NCBI RefSeq assembly: GCF_023715725.1
Contig: NZ_JAMBOT010000002.1
Location: forward strand, 744,001-808,000
Length of the DNA: 64,000 nucleotides
Source: Paenibacillus pasadenensis
GTDB lineage: Bacteria; Bacillota; Bacilli; Paenibacillales; Paenibacillaceae
Direction: 5' to 3'
The position numbers and the translations under genes are program-made. The notes beneath the pieces are model-generated. The model saw nothing but the letters and a program-made list of their open reading frames with translations, ran no database searches and was not told the DNA's origin. Positions 33,480-42,140 of this stretch are shown one piece after another. Position 1 is the first letter of the stretch; every line of letters starts with the position of its first letter.

Positions 33480-36350
33480 ATGAATTATGCTGTACTCGAC
33501 GTGGAAACCACCGGCACGAACAGCGGTGAAGACGATTTGATACAGATCGGCCTTGTGCTGATGGACGAGGAGTTCAATGTCGTAAAGACACTGAACTCCT
33601 TTGTGCGCCCAAGCGTGCCGATCCCGCCATTTATTACCCAGCTGACCGGTATTGACGATGCAATGGTGCAAGATGCTCCGGAACCGGATGATATACTGCT
33701 TGAGCTGATTCCGCTGCTGGACGATTCCGTGCTGATCGGCCATAATGTTTCGTTTGACGCCGGTTTCCTTAATATGGCGCTGGATCGCGCCGGTTATTCT
33801 CCTTTTACCGGACGCAAACTGGACACGGTGGAAATGCTTCGCCTGCTGTTCCCATCCTTAAGCTCCTATCAGCTTGGTGCGGTTTCCGAGCATTTTGGCA
33901 TCCGCCACGACCAGCATCACCGGGCAGACAGCGACGCAATGGCAACCGCAATCCTCTTTTCCGAATGCGTGAAAAAGCTGCGTGCCTTGCCTCTTTTGAC
34001 CCTTCAGCATTTGGCTGCGCTTGTTCAGGAGGGAGATCTTGCCTGGTTTCTTTCGGCTGAATTGGATGCCCGGCAGCTTAGCACATCGCTGGATATGGAC
34101 TCCCATAAGTATTTCCGCCAAATTGCCATGAAATCCAGGGATTGGACCGAGGAGGAACCGCCACGCGAGGACGGCACCGACAATCCGCTTGCCCAAGTTG
34201 GCTTTGAGGATTTTTTGGAGCAGGTGAAAACCGGCTTCACGGAGCTTTTTCCAGATTATGAGGAACGGGAAGCCCAGACGACGATGTTCCGTGAAGTAAA
34301 CGAAGCATTCGAAAATAACCGGCATTTGCTCATTGAAGCTGGCACCGGTACGGGCAAGTCGCTCGGTTATTTGATCCCTTCGCTTTATTTTGGAATCAAA
34401 AACGAACGGAAAATCGTCATAAGCACGCATACGATCAATTTGCAGGAGCAGCTTCGCCAAAGGGATTTGCCGCTGCTGCGCGAGGTGCTGCCTTTTTCGT
34501 TCAGAGCAAGCGTATTTAAGGGCAGAGGCAACTACATTTGCCTGCGCAAATTCGAAACGAGACTGCAAACGCTGGAGCTTGCCGCTACAGGCGATGAGCG
34601 CATGGCTGCAACCCAGATGCTTGTATGGCTTGGCGAGACCGAGACCGGCGATCAGGAAGAGATTAATTTTGGCAACAGGGGCGGCGAGTTCTGGAATACG
34701 GTGTCCAGCGACGCGGATTCCTGCCTTAACCGGGCCTGCCCTTGGTTCAAGCGCTGTTTTTACCACCGGGCGAAGCAGGAATCCAATCTGGCGGATGTTG
34801 TCATTACGAATCATTCACTGCTGTTTACCGATATTCGCGCCGATCACCGGCTGCTGCCAGGATATGAATATTTGGTCATCGACGAGGGGCATCAGCTGGA
34901 AGAGGTGGCGGGTAAACATCTGGGCCAGCAGCTCGGATTTTTCAGCTTCCTGAACTTGGCCAACCGGCTTGCCAAAGACTCCCGCAACGGCTTGCTGCCG
35001 CAGCTTCGCATGCAAATTCAAGGTGAACATGCCGACGAGGTGTCCAAATGGACGGAACAGCTGGACGAGGTAATTCCAAGATTCGGCTCGCTGAAGGATA
35101 CGTGGGAAAAACTGTTCGAGCTGCTGCAGACGCTGGCTTCTCCGAGTGCGGGAGCCGGTTCGGCGGAAGCGGCGGGACAGACGATTTACCGGCTTAAACC
35201 CGGCAGTCTCCCTAAAGAATGGGAAATGATCGAGTTTGAGGAATCGCTCTTTTTCAAAGAAATGAACAAGGTCGTCAAAGTGCTGGATAAGATGAGCTCC
35301 GACATGAAGGACAAGCTGGACGATCTTTCGCTGCAGGGCATGATCACGGACTTGGCCGGCGGTGTAAAAGATGCGGGACGCATTCGCGACGAGCTGCGTG
35401 TATTTGTCCGGGCGGACAAGCCTGAAATGGTCTATTGGATTGAGGCTAACGCCAACGCCAGGACCAAAAGCGTGCAGCTGCATACGGTTCCGGCAGATGT
35501 GAGCGGTCAGCTCAAGGAGTATTTTTTCGACAGCAAAAAAAGCGTTGTGATCACCTCGGCGACGTTGACCGTGCAAAAAACGTTCCAGTATGCCGCTGAG
35601 CAGCTGGGCCTTAACGTGGAAGACACGCGCAAGGCGCGCACCGTGCAGCTTCCTTCGCCGTTTCAATACCGCTCGCAGGCGCTTGTCATGATTCCGCGGG
35701 ACTTTCCAAAAGTAAAGGGAGCGGTCGCCGATCCGGCTTACATTGAGAGGCTGGTGGAGTCGCTGTCTGCGGCAGCAAATGAGACGGGCGGCCGGATGCT
35801 GGTGCTGTTTACAAGCTACCGGATGCTGAAGGAAGTTTATGATCCGCTTAAAGAAGCGCTGCTTGGCACCGGCATTCAAGTGCTTGGACAGGGCATCGAC
35901 AGCAGCAACCGCAGCAAGCTGACCCGCCTGTTCCGCCAGCAGCCGGCCTCCGTGCTGCTTGGGACGAGCAGCTTCTGGGAAGGGGTCGACATTCCCGGCG
36001 ATGCGCTTGTCTGCTTGGCTATCGTGCGGCTTCCGTTTCAGCCGCCGAACCATCCGCTGCAGGAGGCAAAGGCGGAATTGCTGCAGGAATCGGGGCAAAA
36101 CCCGTTCATGAAGCTTTCCGTGCCGCAGGCGGTGATCCGCTTTAAGCAGGGATTTGGACGTTTGATCCGCACGTCCAAGGATAAAGGGATCGTGCTCATT
36201 TATGATACGCGCGTGATCGAAACCTTTTACGGGAAGCACTTTCTTTATTCGCTGCCTGGGCCTAAAATTGAACATATGTATGCCGAGCAGTTTGTTCCCC
36301 GCATGCGGGAATGGCTGCAAAACGAATCAAAGGAGGCCCGGCAGCTTTGA
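33480..36350 (+). CDS. dinG: DinG-family helicase with N-terminal exonuclease
   Basis: This 956-residue protein joins a DEDDh exonuclease (residues 1-165; D7, E9, HNVSFDAGF with D93, H147, D152) to a superfamily 2 helicase. The helicase has Walker A AGTGTGKS (287-294), a DEGH box in YLVIDEGHQLEE, and motif VI QGFGRLIRTSKDKG. Between them lie four cysteines (NYICLRKFE, then SCLNRACPWFKRC) in the place of the XPD/DinG iron-sulfur cluster. It likely acts in DNA repair or nucleic-acid degradation. I chose ATG 33480 (MNYAVLDVETTG) with AGAGGAAGA upstream over TTG 33456. Confidence 0.92.
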   Translation: MNYAVLDVETTGTNSGEDDLIQIGLVLMDEEFNVVKTLNSFVRPSVPIPPFITQLTGIDDAMVQDAPEPDDILLELIPLLDDSVLIGHNVSFDAGFLNMALDRAGYSPFTGRKLDTVEMLRLLFPSLSSYQLGAVSEHFGIRHDQHHRADSDAMATAILFSECVKKLRALPLLTLQHLAALVQEGDLAWFLSAELDARQLSTSLDMDSHKYFRQIAMKSRDWTEEEPPREDGTDNPLAQVGFEDFLEQVKTGFTELFPDYEEREAQTTMFREVNEAFENNRHLLIEAGTGTGKSLGYLIPSLYFGIKNERKIVISTHTINLQEQLRQRDLPLLREVLPFSFRASVFKGRGNYICLRKFETRLQTLELAATGDERMAATQMLVWLGETETGDQEEINFGNRGGEFWNTVSSDADSCLNRACPWFKRCFYHRAKQESNLADVVITNHSLLFTDIRADHRLLPGYEYLVIDEGHQLEEVAGKHLGQQLGFFSFLNLANRLAKDSRNGLLPQLRMQIQGEHADEVSKWTEQLDEVIPRFGSLKDTWEKLFELLQTLASPSAGAGSAEAAGQTIYRLKPGSLPKEWEMIEFEESLFFKEMNKVVKVLDKMSSDMKDKLDDLSLQGMITDLAGGVKDAGRIRDELRVFVRADKPEMVYWIEANANARTKSVQLHTVPADVSGQLKEYFFDSKKSVVITSATLTVQKTFQYAAEQLGLNVEDTRKARTVQLPSPFQYRSQALVMIPRDFPKVKGAVADPAYIERLVESLSAAANETGGRMLVLFTSYRMLKEVYDPLKEALLGTGIQVLGQGIDSSNRSKLTRLFRQQPASVLLGTSSFWEGVDIPGDALVCLAIVRLPFQPPNHPLQEAKAELLQESGQNPFMKLSVPQAVIRFKQGFGRLIRTSKDKGIVLIYDTRVIETFYGKHFLYSLPGPKIEHMYAEQFVPRMREWLQNESKEARQL

Positions 36351-37009
36351 GCAAGCAGGGAAAAACGATCTCGGAGGCGGTCGTCCGCCGCCTGCCGATT
36401 TATTTGCAAGTGCTTAACGATCTGCATATCCGGGATGTGCAGACGGTCAGCAGCCAGGAGCTGGGTCGCAAGCTGGAGCTGAATCCGGCCCAGATTCGCA
36501 AGGATTTGGCCTACTTTGGCGAGTTCGGACGTAAAGGCGTCGGATATGACGTCAATTATCTCATCGAAAAAATCCGCGGCATTCTTAAGCTGGATCAGCC
36601 GATGCGGGTTGCGCTTGCCGGAGCGGGCAATCTCGGACATGCGTTGTGCAATTACAGCTCCTACCTGAAGGATAATATGAAAATAACGGCGGTATTTGAC
36701 GCCAGCCCGACCAAAATCGGCACGCGGATCAATTCGCTAGAAGTGTTGCCCATCAACTGCTTGCAGGACAAAGTGCGGGAGGATGAAATCCAGATTGGCA
36801 TTATTACAGTGCCAGCTGGAGAAGCTCAAAATGTCGCCGACCGTTTTGTCGAAGCCGGAGTTAAGGGCATTCTGAATTTTGCGCCAGTCGTGCTGAAAGC
36901 CCCGGAGCATGTGCGGATTCACTACGCCGATTTTACGACGCAACTATTAAGCTTGGCTTATTATATGGATAAGGACGGTCATGTGGATCATGAAGAAATG
37001 GTGGATTGA
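36347..37009 (+). CDS. rex: Redox-sensing transcriptional repressor Rex
   Basis: The 220-residue protein binds NADH/NAD+ and represses fermentation and low-oxygen genes. The N-terminal winged helix (SEAVVRRLPIYLQVL, VSSQELGRKLELNPAQIRKDLAYFGEFGRKGVGYDV) precedes a Rossmann domain with GAGNLGHAL. The C-terminal domain-swap helix (YADFTTQLLSLAYYM) is present. The start is TTG 36347, overlapping the dinG stop as TTGA, with AAGGAGG nine bases upstream. Possible local targets, by function only, are the hbd and ackA genes. Confidence 0.94.
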   Translation: MSKQGKTISEAVVRRLPIYLQVLNDLHIRDVQTVSSQELGRKLELNPAQIRKDLAYFGEFGRKGVGYDVNYLIEKIRGILKLDQPMRVALAGAGNLGHALCNYSSYLKDNMKITAVFDASPTKIGTRINSLEVLPINCLQDKVREDEIQIGIITVPAGEAQNVADRFVEAGVKGILNFAPVVLKAPEHVRIHYADFTTQLLSLAYYMDKDGHVDHEEMVD

Positions 37010-38288
37010 GAACGGAACCTTCGTCACAATGGACGAAACGCAGCCGGTCGTAAAAGGGCATATGGTCATTGAGAACGACCGCATCGTCTACATAGGAACG
37101 GAGCTGCCGGCGGATACGGATTCGATGACGGCCAAAATCGACGGCAGCCGTCGTATTTTCATGCCCGGCCTGATCAATACGCATGGACATGCCGCCATGT
37201 CGCTGCTGCGCGGTTATTCGGATGACGAGGTGCTTCAAACTTGGCTGCAGGACTATATGTGGCCGATGGAAGCGAAGTTTACCGATGAAGATGTCAAATG
37301 GGGCACCTCGCTTGCCGTTATCGAAATGCTCAAAACCGGCACGACCGCATTTGTGGATATGTATGACCGTATGGATGAGGTCGCTAAGGTCGTAGAACAG
37401 TCCGGTATGCGCGGCGTGCTGATGCGCGGAGCAATTGGGCTTTGTCCCGAAGATGTTCAGCAGCAGAAGCTCGCGGAAGCGGTGCAGTTCGCCAAGGACT
37501 GGAACGGAGCGGCTGACGGCCGAATCGCTACGGTGATGAGCCCGCATGCTCCTTACACCTGCCCGCCTTCGTTCATCGAGAAGTTTGTGCAGGCGGCGCA
37601 TGAACTGGATTTGCCGATGCATACGCATATGTCAGAGACTGCTGCCGAAGTGGAGCAGAACGTGCGTGATTACGGCGTCCGCCCCGTCGAGCATCTGGAC
37701 CGCCTTGGCATGTTCTCCCGTCCAAGCTTTGTCGCGCATGCGGTGCATCTGACGGATGAAGAAATTGCGCTGCTCGCCGAAAGAAACGTTGCCGTCTCGC
37801 ATAACGCGGCCAGCAATCTGAAGCTGGCGAGCGGGGTCGCCCGAGTCCCTGAATTGCTCCGCGCAGGGGTGACCGTATCGCTCGGAACGGACAGCGCGGC
37901 TAGCAACAACAATCTAGACCTGTTTGACGAGATTCGTCTAGCGGCGCTCATTCATAAAGGAGTGTCCGGCGACCCCACGGTTGTGCCGGCTTATCAGGCG
38001 CTTCAGCTCGCTACGCTTGGCGGAGCCGCTACGATCCGACAGCCGCAGCTCGGCGCTTTGCGGGCGGGCATGAAGGCGGACTTCATCGCGCTTGATGCCG
38101 ATCAGCCTCATTTTTACCCGGGAACCGACGTCATCTCGCATCTTGTTTATGCCGCTTCCGGACGCGACGTGCTGGATGTGTGGGTGGACGGCCGTCAGGT
38201 TGTGCAGGGCGGCGTCTGCCTGCTTCTGGATGAAGAGAAGATCAAGGCGGAAGCCGAAGCCTGCTACCGCAGGCTGGCTGGCCGTTAA
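36981..38288 (+). CDS. mtaD: 5-methylthioadenosine/S-adenosylhomocysteine deaminase
   Basis: The 435-residue amidohydrolase should deaminate MTA or SAH to the inosine form. Zinc ligands are visible as HGH in GLINTHGHAAMSLLRG, HTHMSE, AHAVHL and the aspartate of GTDSAASNNN; the MSPHAPYTC block is typical of the family. It overlaps the end of rex by 29 bases. The start may be ATG 36981, four bases after AAGGAC, or ATG 36990. It complements the methionine salvage operon at the end of the window. Confidence 0.88.
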   Translation: MWIMKKWWIENGTFVTMDETQPVVKGHMVIENDRIVYIGTELPADTDSMTAKIDGSRRIFMPGLINTHGHAAMSLLRGYSDDEVLQTWLQDYMWPMEAKFTDEDVKWGTSLAVIEMLKTGTTAFVDMYDRMDEVAKVVEQSGMRGVLMRGAIGLCPEDVQQQKLAEAVQFAKDWNGAADGRIATVMSPHAPYTCPPSFIEKFVQAAHELDLPMHTHMSETAAEVEQNVRDYGVRPVEHLDRLGMFSRPSFVAHAVHLTDEEIALLAERNVAVSHNAASNLKLASGVARVPELLRAGVTVSLGTDSAASNNNLDLFDEIRLAALIHKGVSGDPTVVPAYQALQLATLGGAATIRQPQLGALRAGMKADFIALDADQPHFYPGTDVISHLVYAASGRDVLDVWVDGRQVVQGGVCLLLDEEKIKAEAEACYRRLAGR

Positions 38289-38815
38289 TGGCCCGCAGCC
38301 GCAGCCCGCGCTGGTTTTTCACCCGCCGCGGCTGGATCATATGCGGCGTTATCGTCTTCGCCGGGCTGCTTGTTTATCTGCATGCGGAGCTGCGCAGCAT
38401 ACAGCAGCCGGTATGGCAAGCTGAGCAGCAAGCCGAAAGGCAGGCCCGCGAGCAGGGCGGGCTTGTAGAAGTCGCATCTGCCGAAAAATACGTCTGGGAT
38501 GAACCGCTCTGGATTGCAAACGGCCGCAACGCCGAAGGGAAAGAGCAATATGTATGGCTGTTTGCCAAAGCTCCCGTCCATAAAGAAGAGGCGGCAGGCA
38601 GCGCCAGCAAGGCTTCCATCAGCAACGCGGTGCTGCAGCGGCATCCCGGTGCGGATATTATCCGCGTCCGCCCTGGCTGGTACCAGGGCAAGCCTGTTTG
38701 GGAAGCGAGATACTCGCTTCAGGCGGATCAAAAGCGTTATTACTATGAATTCTATCAATTCGTAAACGGCGCTTATATTACTACTTTCTCCCTGTCCGCC
38801 AAACGTTCTTCCTGA
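38288..38815 (+). CDS. tseB: TseB/YpmB-like cell wall elongation factor (DUF5590)
   Basis: The 175-residue protein has a basic start, one membrane helix (about 16-33) and an exported region of about 140 residues. In it, EVASAEKYVWDEPLWIANGRNAEGKEQYVWLFAK and RPGWYQGKPVWEARYSLQADQKRYYYEFY match the tandem DUF5590 (PepSY-like) folds of YpmB. B. subtilis YpmB (TseB) works with PBP2A in cell elongation and lies between dinG and asnS, as here. Its start overlaps the deaminase stop by one base. The aspB gene expected next in Bacillus is absent. Confidence 0.82.
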   Translation: MARSRSPRWFFTRRGWIICGVIVFAGLLVYLHAELRSIQQPVWQAEQQAERQAREQGGLVEVASAEKYVWDEPLWIANGRNAEGKEQYVWLFAKAPVHKEEAAGSASKASISNAVLQRHPGADIIRVRPGWYQGKPVWEARYSLQADQKRYYYEFYQFVNGAYITTFSLSAKRSS

Positions 38816-38851
38816 TTTGTTCACATTTGCATGCCCTCTATCTATATTGAA

Positions 38852-38911
38852 GTGATATACTCATCATATAGCAATTGTGATATACTAGAATGCATCACAT
38901 TATGCTATATG
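38852..38911. repeat. AT-rich dyad with direct repeat before the FtsH-like operon
   Basis: Two copies of GTGATATACT lie at 38852-38861 and 38877-38886, a period of 25. The second copy is part of a long inverted repeat. The left arm is CATATAGCA-ATT-GTGAT (38865-38881), the loop has 12 bases, and the right arm is ATCAC-ATTA-TGCTATATG (38894-38911). Fourteen outer and inner positions pair exactly, with one or two unpaired bases between. No T run follows directly. It could be an operator or an RNA hairpin. A second short hairpin (CTTC/GAAG, 38934-38947) with T run overlaps the ribosome binding site of the next gene. Confidence 0.6.
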
Positions 38912-38960
38912 CATGAGGCAGCCTTTTTGGCGGCTTCAATCATGAAGGGGGCTTTTTGTT

Positions 38961-39497
38961 TTGATCAAATGGAGGCTTTTGCCTTTTTTTGTGACGATTG
39001 CCGTTTCCGCAGCCCTGTTATTTGGCGGCTGGTATGCTTATCAGCAAACTGCTGTTGAGCGTCCGCTTAGCAAGGCCGTCCAGTCGCTGCCGGGTGTCGC
39101 ATCCGCTGTCCCGTCCCTTAGTGAAGATGCTGTTACGGTCAAGCTGAAGCTTAATGCCGGAGCCGACCTTCGTACGATATATGATCAAATTTTGCGCCAA
39201 GGCGCTTCTGTCATTGGCTCCCGCAAACTTGTGCTGCAGGTGGATCAGCCTTCCAGTCCTAAGCTGGAATCCGTTTGGTCCGGACAGCTGTTTACAATCG
39301 CTGAAGCGATGGAAACTCGGGCCTATTCCCGTATACCCGCCGCAATGGATTCTCTGGAGAAAGCCAATCCTGGTCTGAAGGCGCAATCGTCGATGGATGA
39401 TGCAAATGTTTACGTGACGTTGGAATATGGTACGGATACAAAATATATAATTTTGCCCCGCGCGGGTGAAATGATGGGGGTATGGCCAAATGCCTAA
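38961..39497 (+). CDS. Membrane-anchored protein paired with the FtsH-like protease
   Basis: The 178-residue protein starts with TTG (IKWRLLPFFVTIAVSAALLFGGWYAY) nine bases after AAGGGGG. It has one membrane helix (residues 8-27). About 150 exported residues alternate helix and strand (AVTVKLKLNAGADLRTIYDQILRQ, VYVTLEYGTDTKYIILPR). I do not recognise the family. Its end overlaps the next gene by eight bases, so the two are translationally coupled. Since the partner lacks the usual extracytoplasmic FtsH domain, this protein may supply a similar function. That is inference. Confidence 0.7.
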   Translation: MIKWRLLPFFVTIAVSAALLFGGWYAYQQTAVERPLSKAVQSLPGVASAVPSLSEDAVTVKLKLNAGADLRTIYDQILRQGASVIGSRKLVLQVDQPSSPKLESVWSGQLFTIAEAMETRAYSRIPAAMDSLEKANPGLKAQSSMDDANVYVTLEYGTDTKYIILPRAGEMMGVWPNA

Positions 39498-40989
39498 GTA
39501 CAGCGCCGAAATCGGCGCAGGCTTTTTGACCGCGCTGCTTGCATTTCTGTTGTTTCGGGGAGTTAATGTCGTTCCGCTGCTGCTTGCGCTTTCACTCGTA
39601 GCTGCCGTGCTGTTCGCGCTCCGCTCCAAAGGCCAGCTTGCCGCTGCCGGAGGCCGGCGCGAGGCGGTAACCAAGTCGTCGTCGCCTTTTTCGTTTGATG
39701 ATATCGGAGGACAGGACCGCGCGAAGGGCGAGCTGATCGAGGCGCTGGATTTTCTCGTTAAACACGAGGAAATTAGCAAGCTCGGCATTCGTCCGCTCAA
39801 AGGCATTCTGCTTACGGGACCTCCGGGCACCGGCAAAACGTTAATGGCCAAAGCTGCGGCGCATTACACGGATTCCATTTATTTGGCGGCTTCGGGCAGT
39901 GAGTTTGTTGAGATGTATGTTGGCGTCGGAGCGGGCCGCATCCGTGATTTGTTCAAGGATGCCCGCCGCAAAGCCCAGAAGGCCGGCAAAAAAAATGCCG
40001 TTATTTTCATTGACGAGATTGATGTCATCGGCGGCAAAAGGGACGGCGGTCAGCATCGGGAGTATGACCAGACGTTAAATCAGCTGTTGACGGAAATGGA
40101 CGGCATCCATACGAGCGAATCGCCGCGCATTTTACTGATGGCTGCTACGAACCGCAAGGAAATGCTTGATCCCGCTTTGCTTCGCCCGGGACGTTTTGAC
40201 CGCCATATCGGCGTTGAGCTGCCCGATAAAAAGGGCCGTCTTCATATCTTAAACATCCATGCCAAAAACAAACCGCTTTCGGACGAGACGAGTCTCGAAA
40301 AAATTGCGGAGGAGTCGTTTGGCTTCTCCGGCGCACAGCTGGAAAGCGTGCTGAATGAGGGCGCGATTTATGCGATGCGCGAGAACAGCGAATTTGTATC
40401 TCAAAAGCATCTGTCTATGGCGATCGACAAGGTCATGATGGGTGAAAAAACCGATCGTGAGTCAACGAAGGAAGAGCGGGAACGCGTTGCAATTCATGAG
40501 CTTGGCCACGCCATTGCGGCGGAGCTGCTTCGTCCTGGCAGCGTGTCTCAGGTAGCTTTGTCGCCGCGCGGTGCGGCGCTCGGGTACGTTCGCCACAATC
40601 CGGTGCAGGATCATTATCTTTATACGAAGGACTTTTTGGAGTCCCAGATTATGATCGCTCTTGCCGGAGCGGCGGCGGAGGAGATGTTTTACGGCGGGCG
40701 CAGCACAGGCTCACGCAATGACTTTGAGCAATCGCTGAACATTGTTCGGACGATGGTAGAATGCGGCTTGACCGAGGTAGGCATTACCGAGGAACGCATG
40801 ATGACGCCTGACCGCTGGGCAAGCGTGTCCGGCAAGGTGCTGGACGAGCTTATGCTCCGCATTAAGGAGATGCTGGATACCCGGCGCGAATTGTTCCAGC
40901 ATTGCCTCGACATCCTGATTGACAAAGAAACGCTTGGCGGCGAGCAATTCCGTATGCTGATCACAGAGGATCAGTTGGTTGGCGCCTAA
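39490..40989 (+). CDS. Compact FtsH-family AAA zinc metalloprotease
   Basis: The 499-residue protein has two close membrane helices (about 10-24 and 27-45) with almost no exported loop, where FtsH normally has about 75 residues. The AAA domain has Walker A GPPGTGKT (110-117), Walker B VIFIDEID (171-178) and the arginine-finger segment RPGRFDR. The protease domain keeps HELGH (H336, E337, H340) and the third zinc ligand D411 in GSRNDFEQ. It is therefore expected to be an active ATP-dependent membrane protease. It is shorter than canonical FtsH (about 610-640 residues). Similar paralogues in spore formers can be developmental; that role is not shown here. Confidence 0.88.
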   Translation: MPKYSAEIGAGFLTALLAFLLFRGVNVVPLLLALSLVAAVLFALRSKGQLAAAGGRREAVTKSSSPFSFDDIGGQDRAKGELIEALDFLVKHEEISKLGIRPLKGILLTGPPGTGKTLMAKAAAHYTDSIYLAASGSEFVEMYVGVGAGRIRDLFKDARRKAQKAGKKNAVIFIDEIDVIGGKRDGGQHREYDQTLNQLLTEMDGIHTSESPRILLMAATNRKEMLDPALLRPGRFDRHIGVELPDKKGRLHILNIHAKNKPLSDETSLEKIAEESFGFSGAQLESVLNEGAIYAMRENSEFVSQKHLSMAIDKVMMGEKTDRESTKEERERVAIHELGHAIAAELLRPGSVSQVALSPRGAALGYVRHNPVQDHYLYTKDFLESQIMIALAGAAAEEMFYGGRSTGSRNDFEQSLNIVRTMVECGLTEVGITEERMMTPDRWASVSGKVLDELMLRIKEMLDTRRELFQHCLDILIDKETLGGEQFRMLITEDQLVGA

Positions 40990-41003
40990 ATATTAACGTT
41001 CGT

Positions 41004-41030
41004 AAAGACGGGCCGCCGGCCCGTCTTTTT
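41004..41030 (+). terminator. Intrinsic terminator of the FtsH-like operon
   Basis: AAAGACGGGCC pairs with GGCCCGTCTTT around a very short loop, followed by further T residues, 15 bases past the stop. Confidence 0.88.
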
Positions 41031-41189
41031 CATGATCATTAAAGCGGATATATTCGGACCGTCCGGTGACAGAAGAGGGTGCGATTATGGCCCTTCTGTG
41101 ACTGTCGTACTGCCGCGCTAACGCGGAAAAATGGCGTAGTGGCGCGGTTTTTCCGTCGTGAGATTGTCAGAAATACAGCCCGCCGGAAG

Positions 41190-41219
41190 TTGTGTAACAG
41201 GGTCCGGGAAAGGTATAAT
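41190..41219 (+). promoter_or_regulatory. Promoter of the hbd-ackA operon
   Basis: TTGTGT (41190-41195) and TATAAT (41214-41219) are 18 bases apart, 49 bases before the GTG start. Upstream, at 41114-41152, CCGCGC and GCGCGG flank a 24-base loop and are followed by TTTTTCC, a weak terminator-like hairpin whose transcript is unknown. Confidence 0.6.
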
Positions 41220-41267
41220 AAAGGGCACCCTACAGATAAAACAGGTTTAGAATGGAGCGGACTTACT

Positions 41268-42140
41268 GTGAATTTTAGAAAGATCGGCGTCATCGGCGCA
41301 GGCACGATGGGCCAGAGCATTGCCGAAATGCTCGCGTACAAAGGGATGGACGTATTTTTGATGGAGCTTACTCCGGCCAAGCTGGAGCAAGGACTGCGCA
41401 ACATCGAGGTCAGCTTGGATAAGCAGATCGAGAAATGGGCGCTGACGCAGGCCGAGAAAAAGCTGATTCTGAATCGCATTCACGGTGTTTCCTCGATGGA
41501 AGATTTCTCGCAATGCGAGCTGATCATAGAGACAATTACGGAGGATCTGGAGCGCAAAAAGGCGGTTATCGCCGCTGTTGACCGCGCCTGCCCGCCGGAT
41601 GTTATCATTGCGAGCAACACTTCGACGTTATCGCTGACGGAGCTGGCCAGCGCGGCTGAGCATCCGGAGCGTGTCATCGGCATGCACTTTGTGTATCCGG
41701 TTTTCAAGGTGGACCTCGTGGAAATCGTGCGCGGCCTGCGCACATCCGACAGCACCTTCAAGAGCACCAAAGGATTCATTGAACAAGTGATCGACAAAAA
41801 AGGCGTCATGGTATTTGAGTCTCCGGGCTTCATTACGACACGTCTTATTTGCCTGTTCATCAACGAAGCTCTCCACATTCTGGAAGAGGGCGTTGCATCC
41901 GTCGAAGATATCGACAGCGCGATGCGCATCGGCTACTCCTTCCAGCACGGGCCGTTTGAGATGGCGGACCGTTTCGGACTGGATTCCGTACATGCGGCGC
42001 TTGATTCCATGTTCCGCGAGTACGGCGAGCTGAAATACCGCCCGTCCTTCATTTTGAAAAAGATGGTGCGCGCAGGCCAGCTTGGCGTCAAAAGCGGCGA
42101 AGGCTTCTTCCAATACGACAAGGACGGTGACCGGGTATGA
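41268..42140 (+). CDS. 3-hydroxyacyl-CoA (3-hydroxybutyryl-CoA) dehydrogenase
   Basis: This enzyme of 290 residues oxidises 3-hydroxyacyl-CoA or reduces acetoacetyl-CoA with NAD(H). The Rossmann motif is IGVIGAGTMGQSIAEMLA; SNTSTLSLTELA, ERVIGMHFVYPVFKVDLVEIVRG (catalytic histidine) and the C-terminal NEALHILEEGVASVEDIDSAMRIG block match the family. The start is GTG 41268 with GGAG ten bases upstream. It overlaps ackA by ATGA, linking acyl-CoA metabolism with acetate kinase. This pair replaces aspB of the Bacillus gene order. Confidence 0.92.
   Translation: MNFRKIGVIGAGTMGQSIAEMLAYKGMDVFLMELTPAKLEQGLRNIEVSLDKQIEKWALTQAEKKLILNRIHGVSSMEDFSQCELIIETITEDLERKKAVIAAVDRACPPDVIIASNTSTLSLTELASAAEHPERVIGMHFVYPVFKVDLVEIVRGLRTSDSTFKSTKGFIEQVIDKKGVMVFESPGFITTRLICLFINEALHILEEGVASVEDIDSAMRIGYSFQHGPFEMADRFGLDSVHAALDSMFREYGELKYRPSFILKKMVRAGQLGVKSGEGFFQYDKDGDRV

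Noticed and set aside
34815..36320. 501-codon open frame on the minus strand inside dinG
   Set aside because: It is fully antisense to a gene with complete helicase motifs. Its protein is His/Arg/Gln-rich without domain character, as expected of a shadow frame in GC-rich codons.
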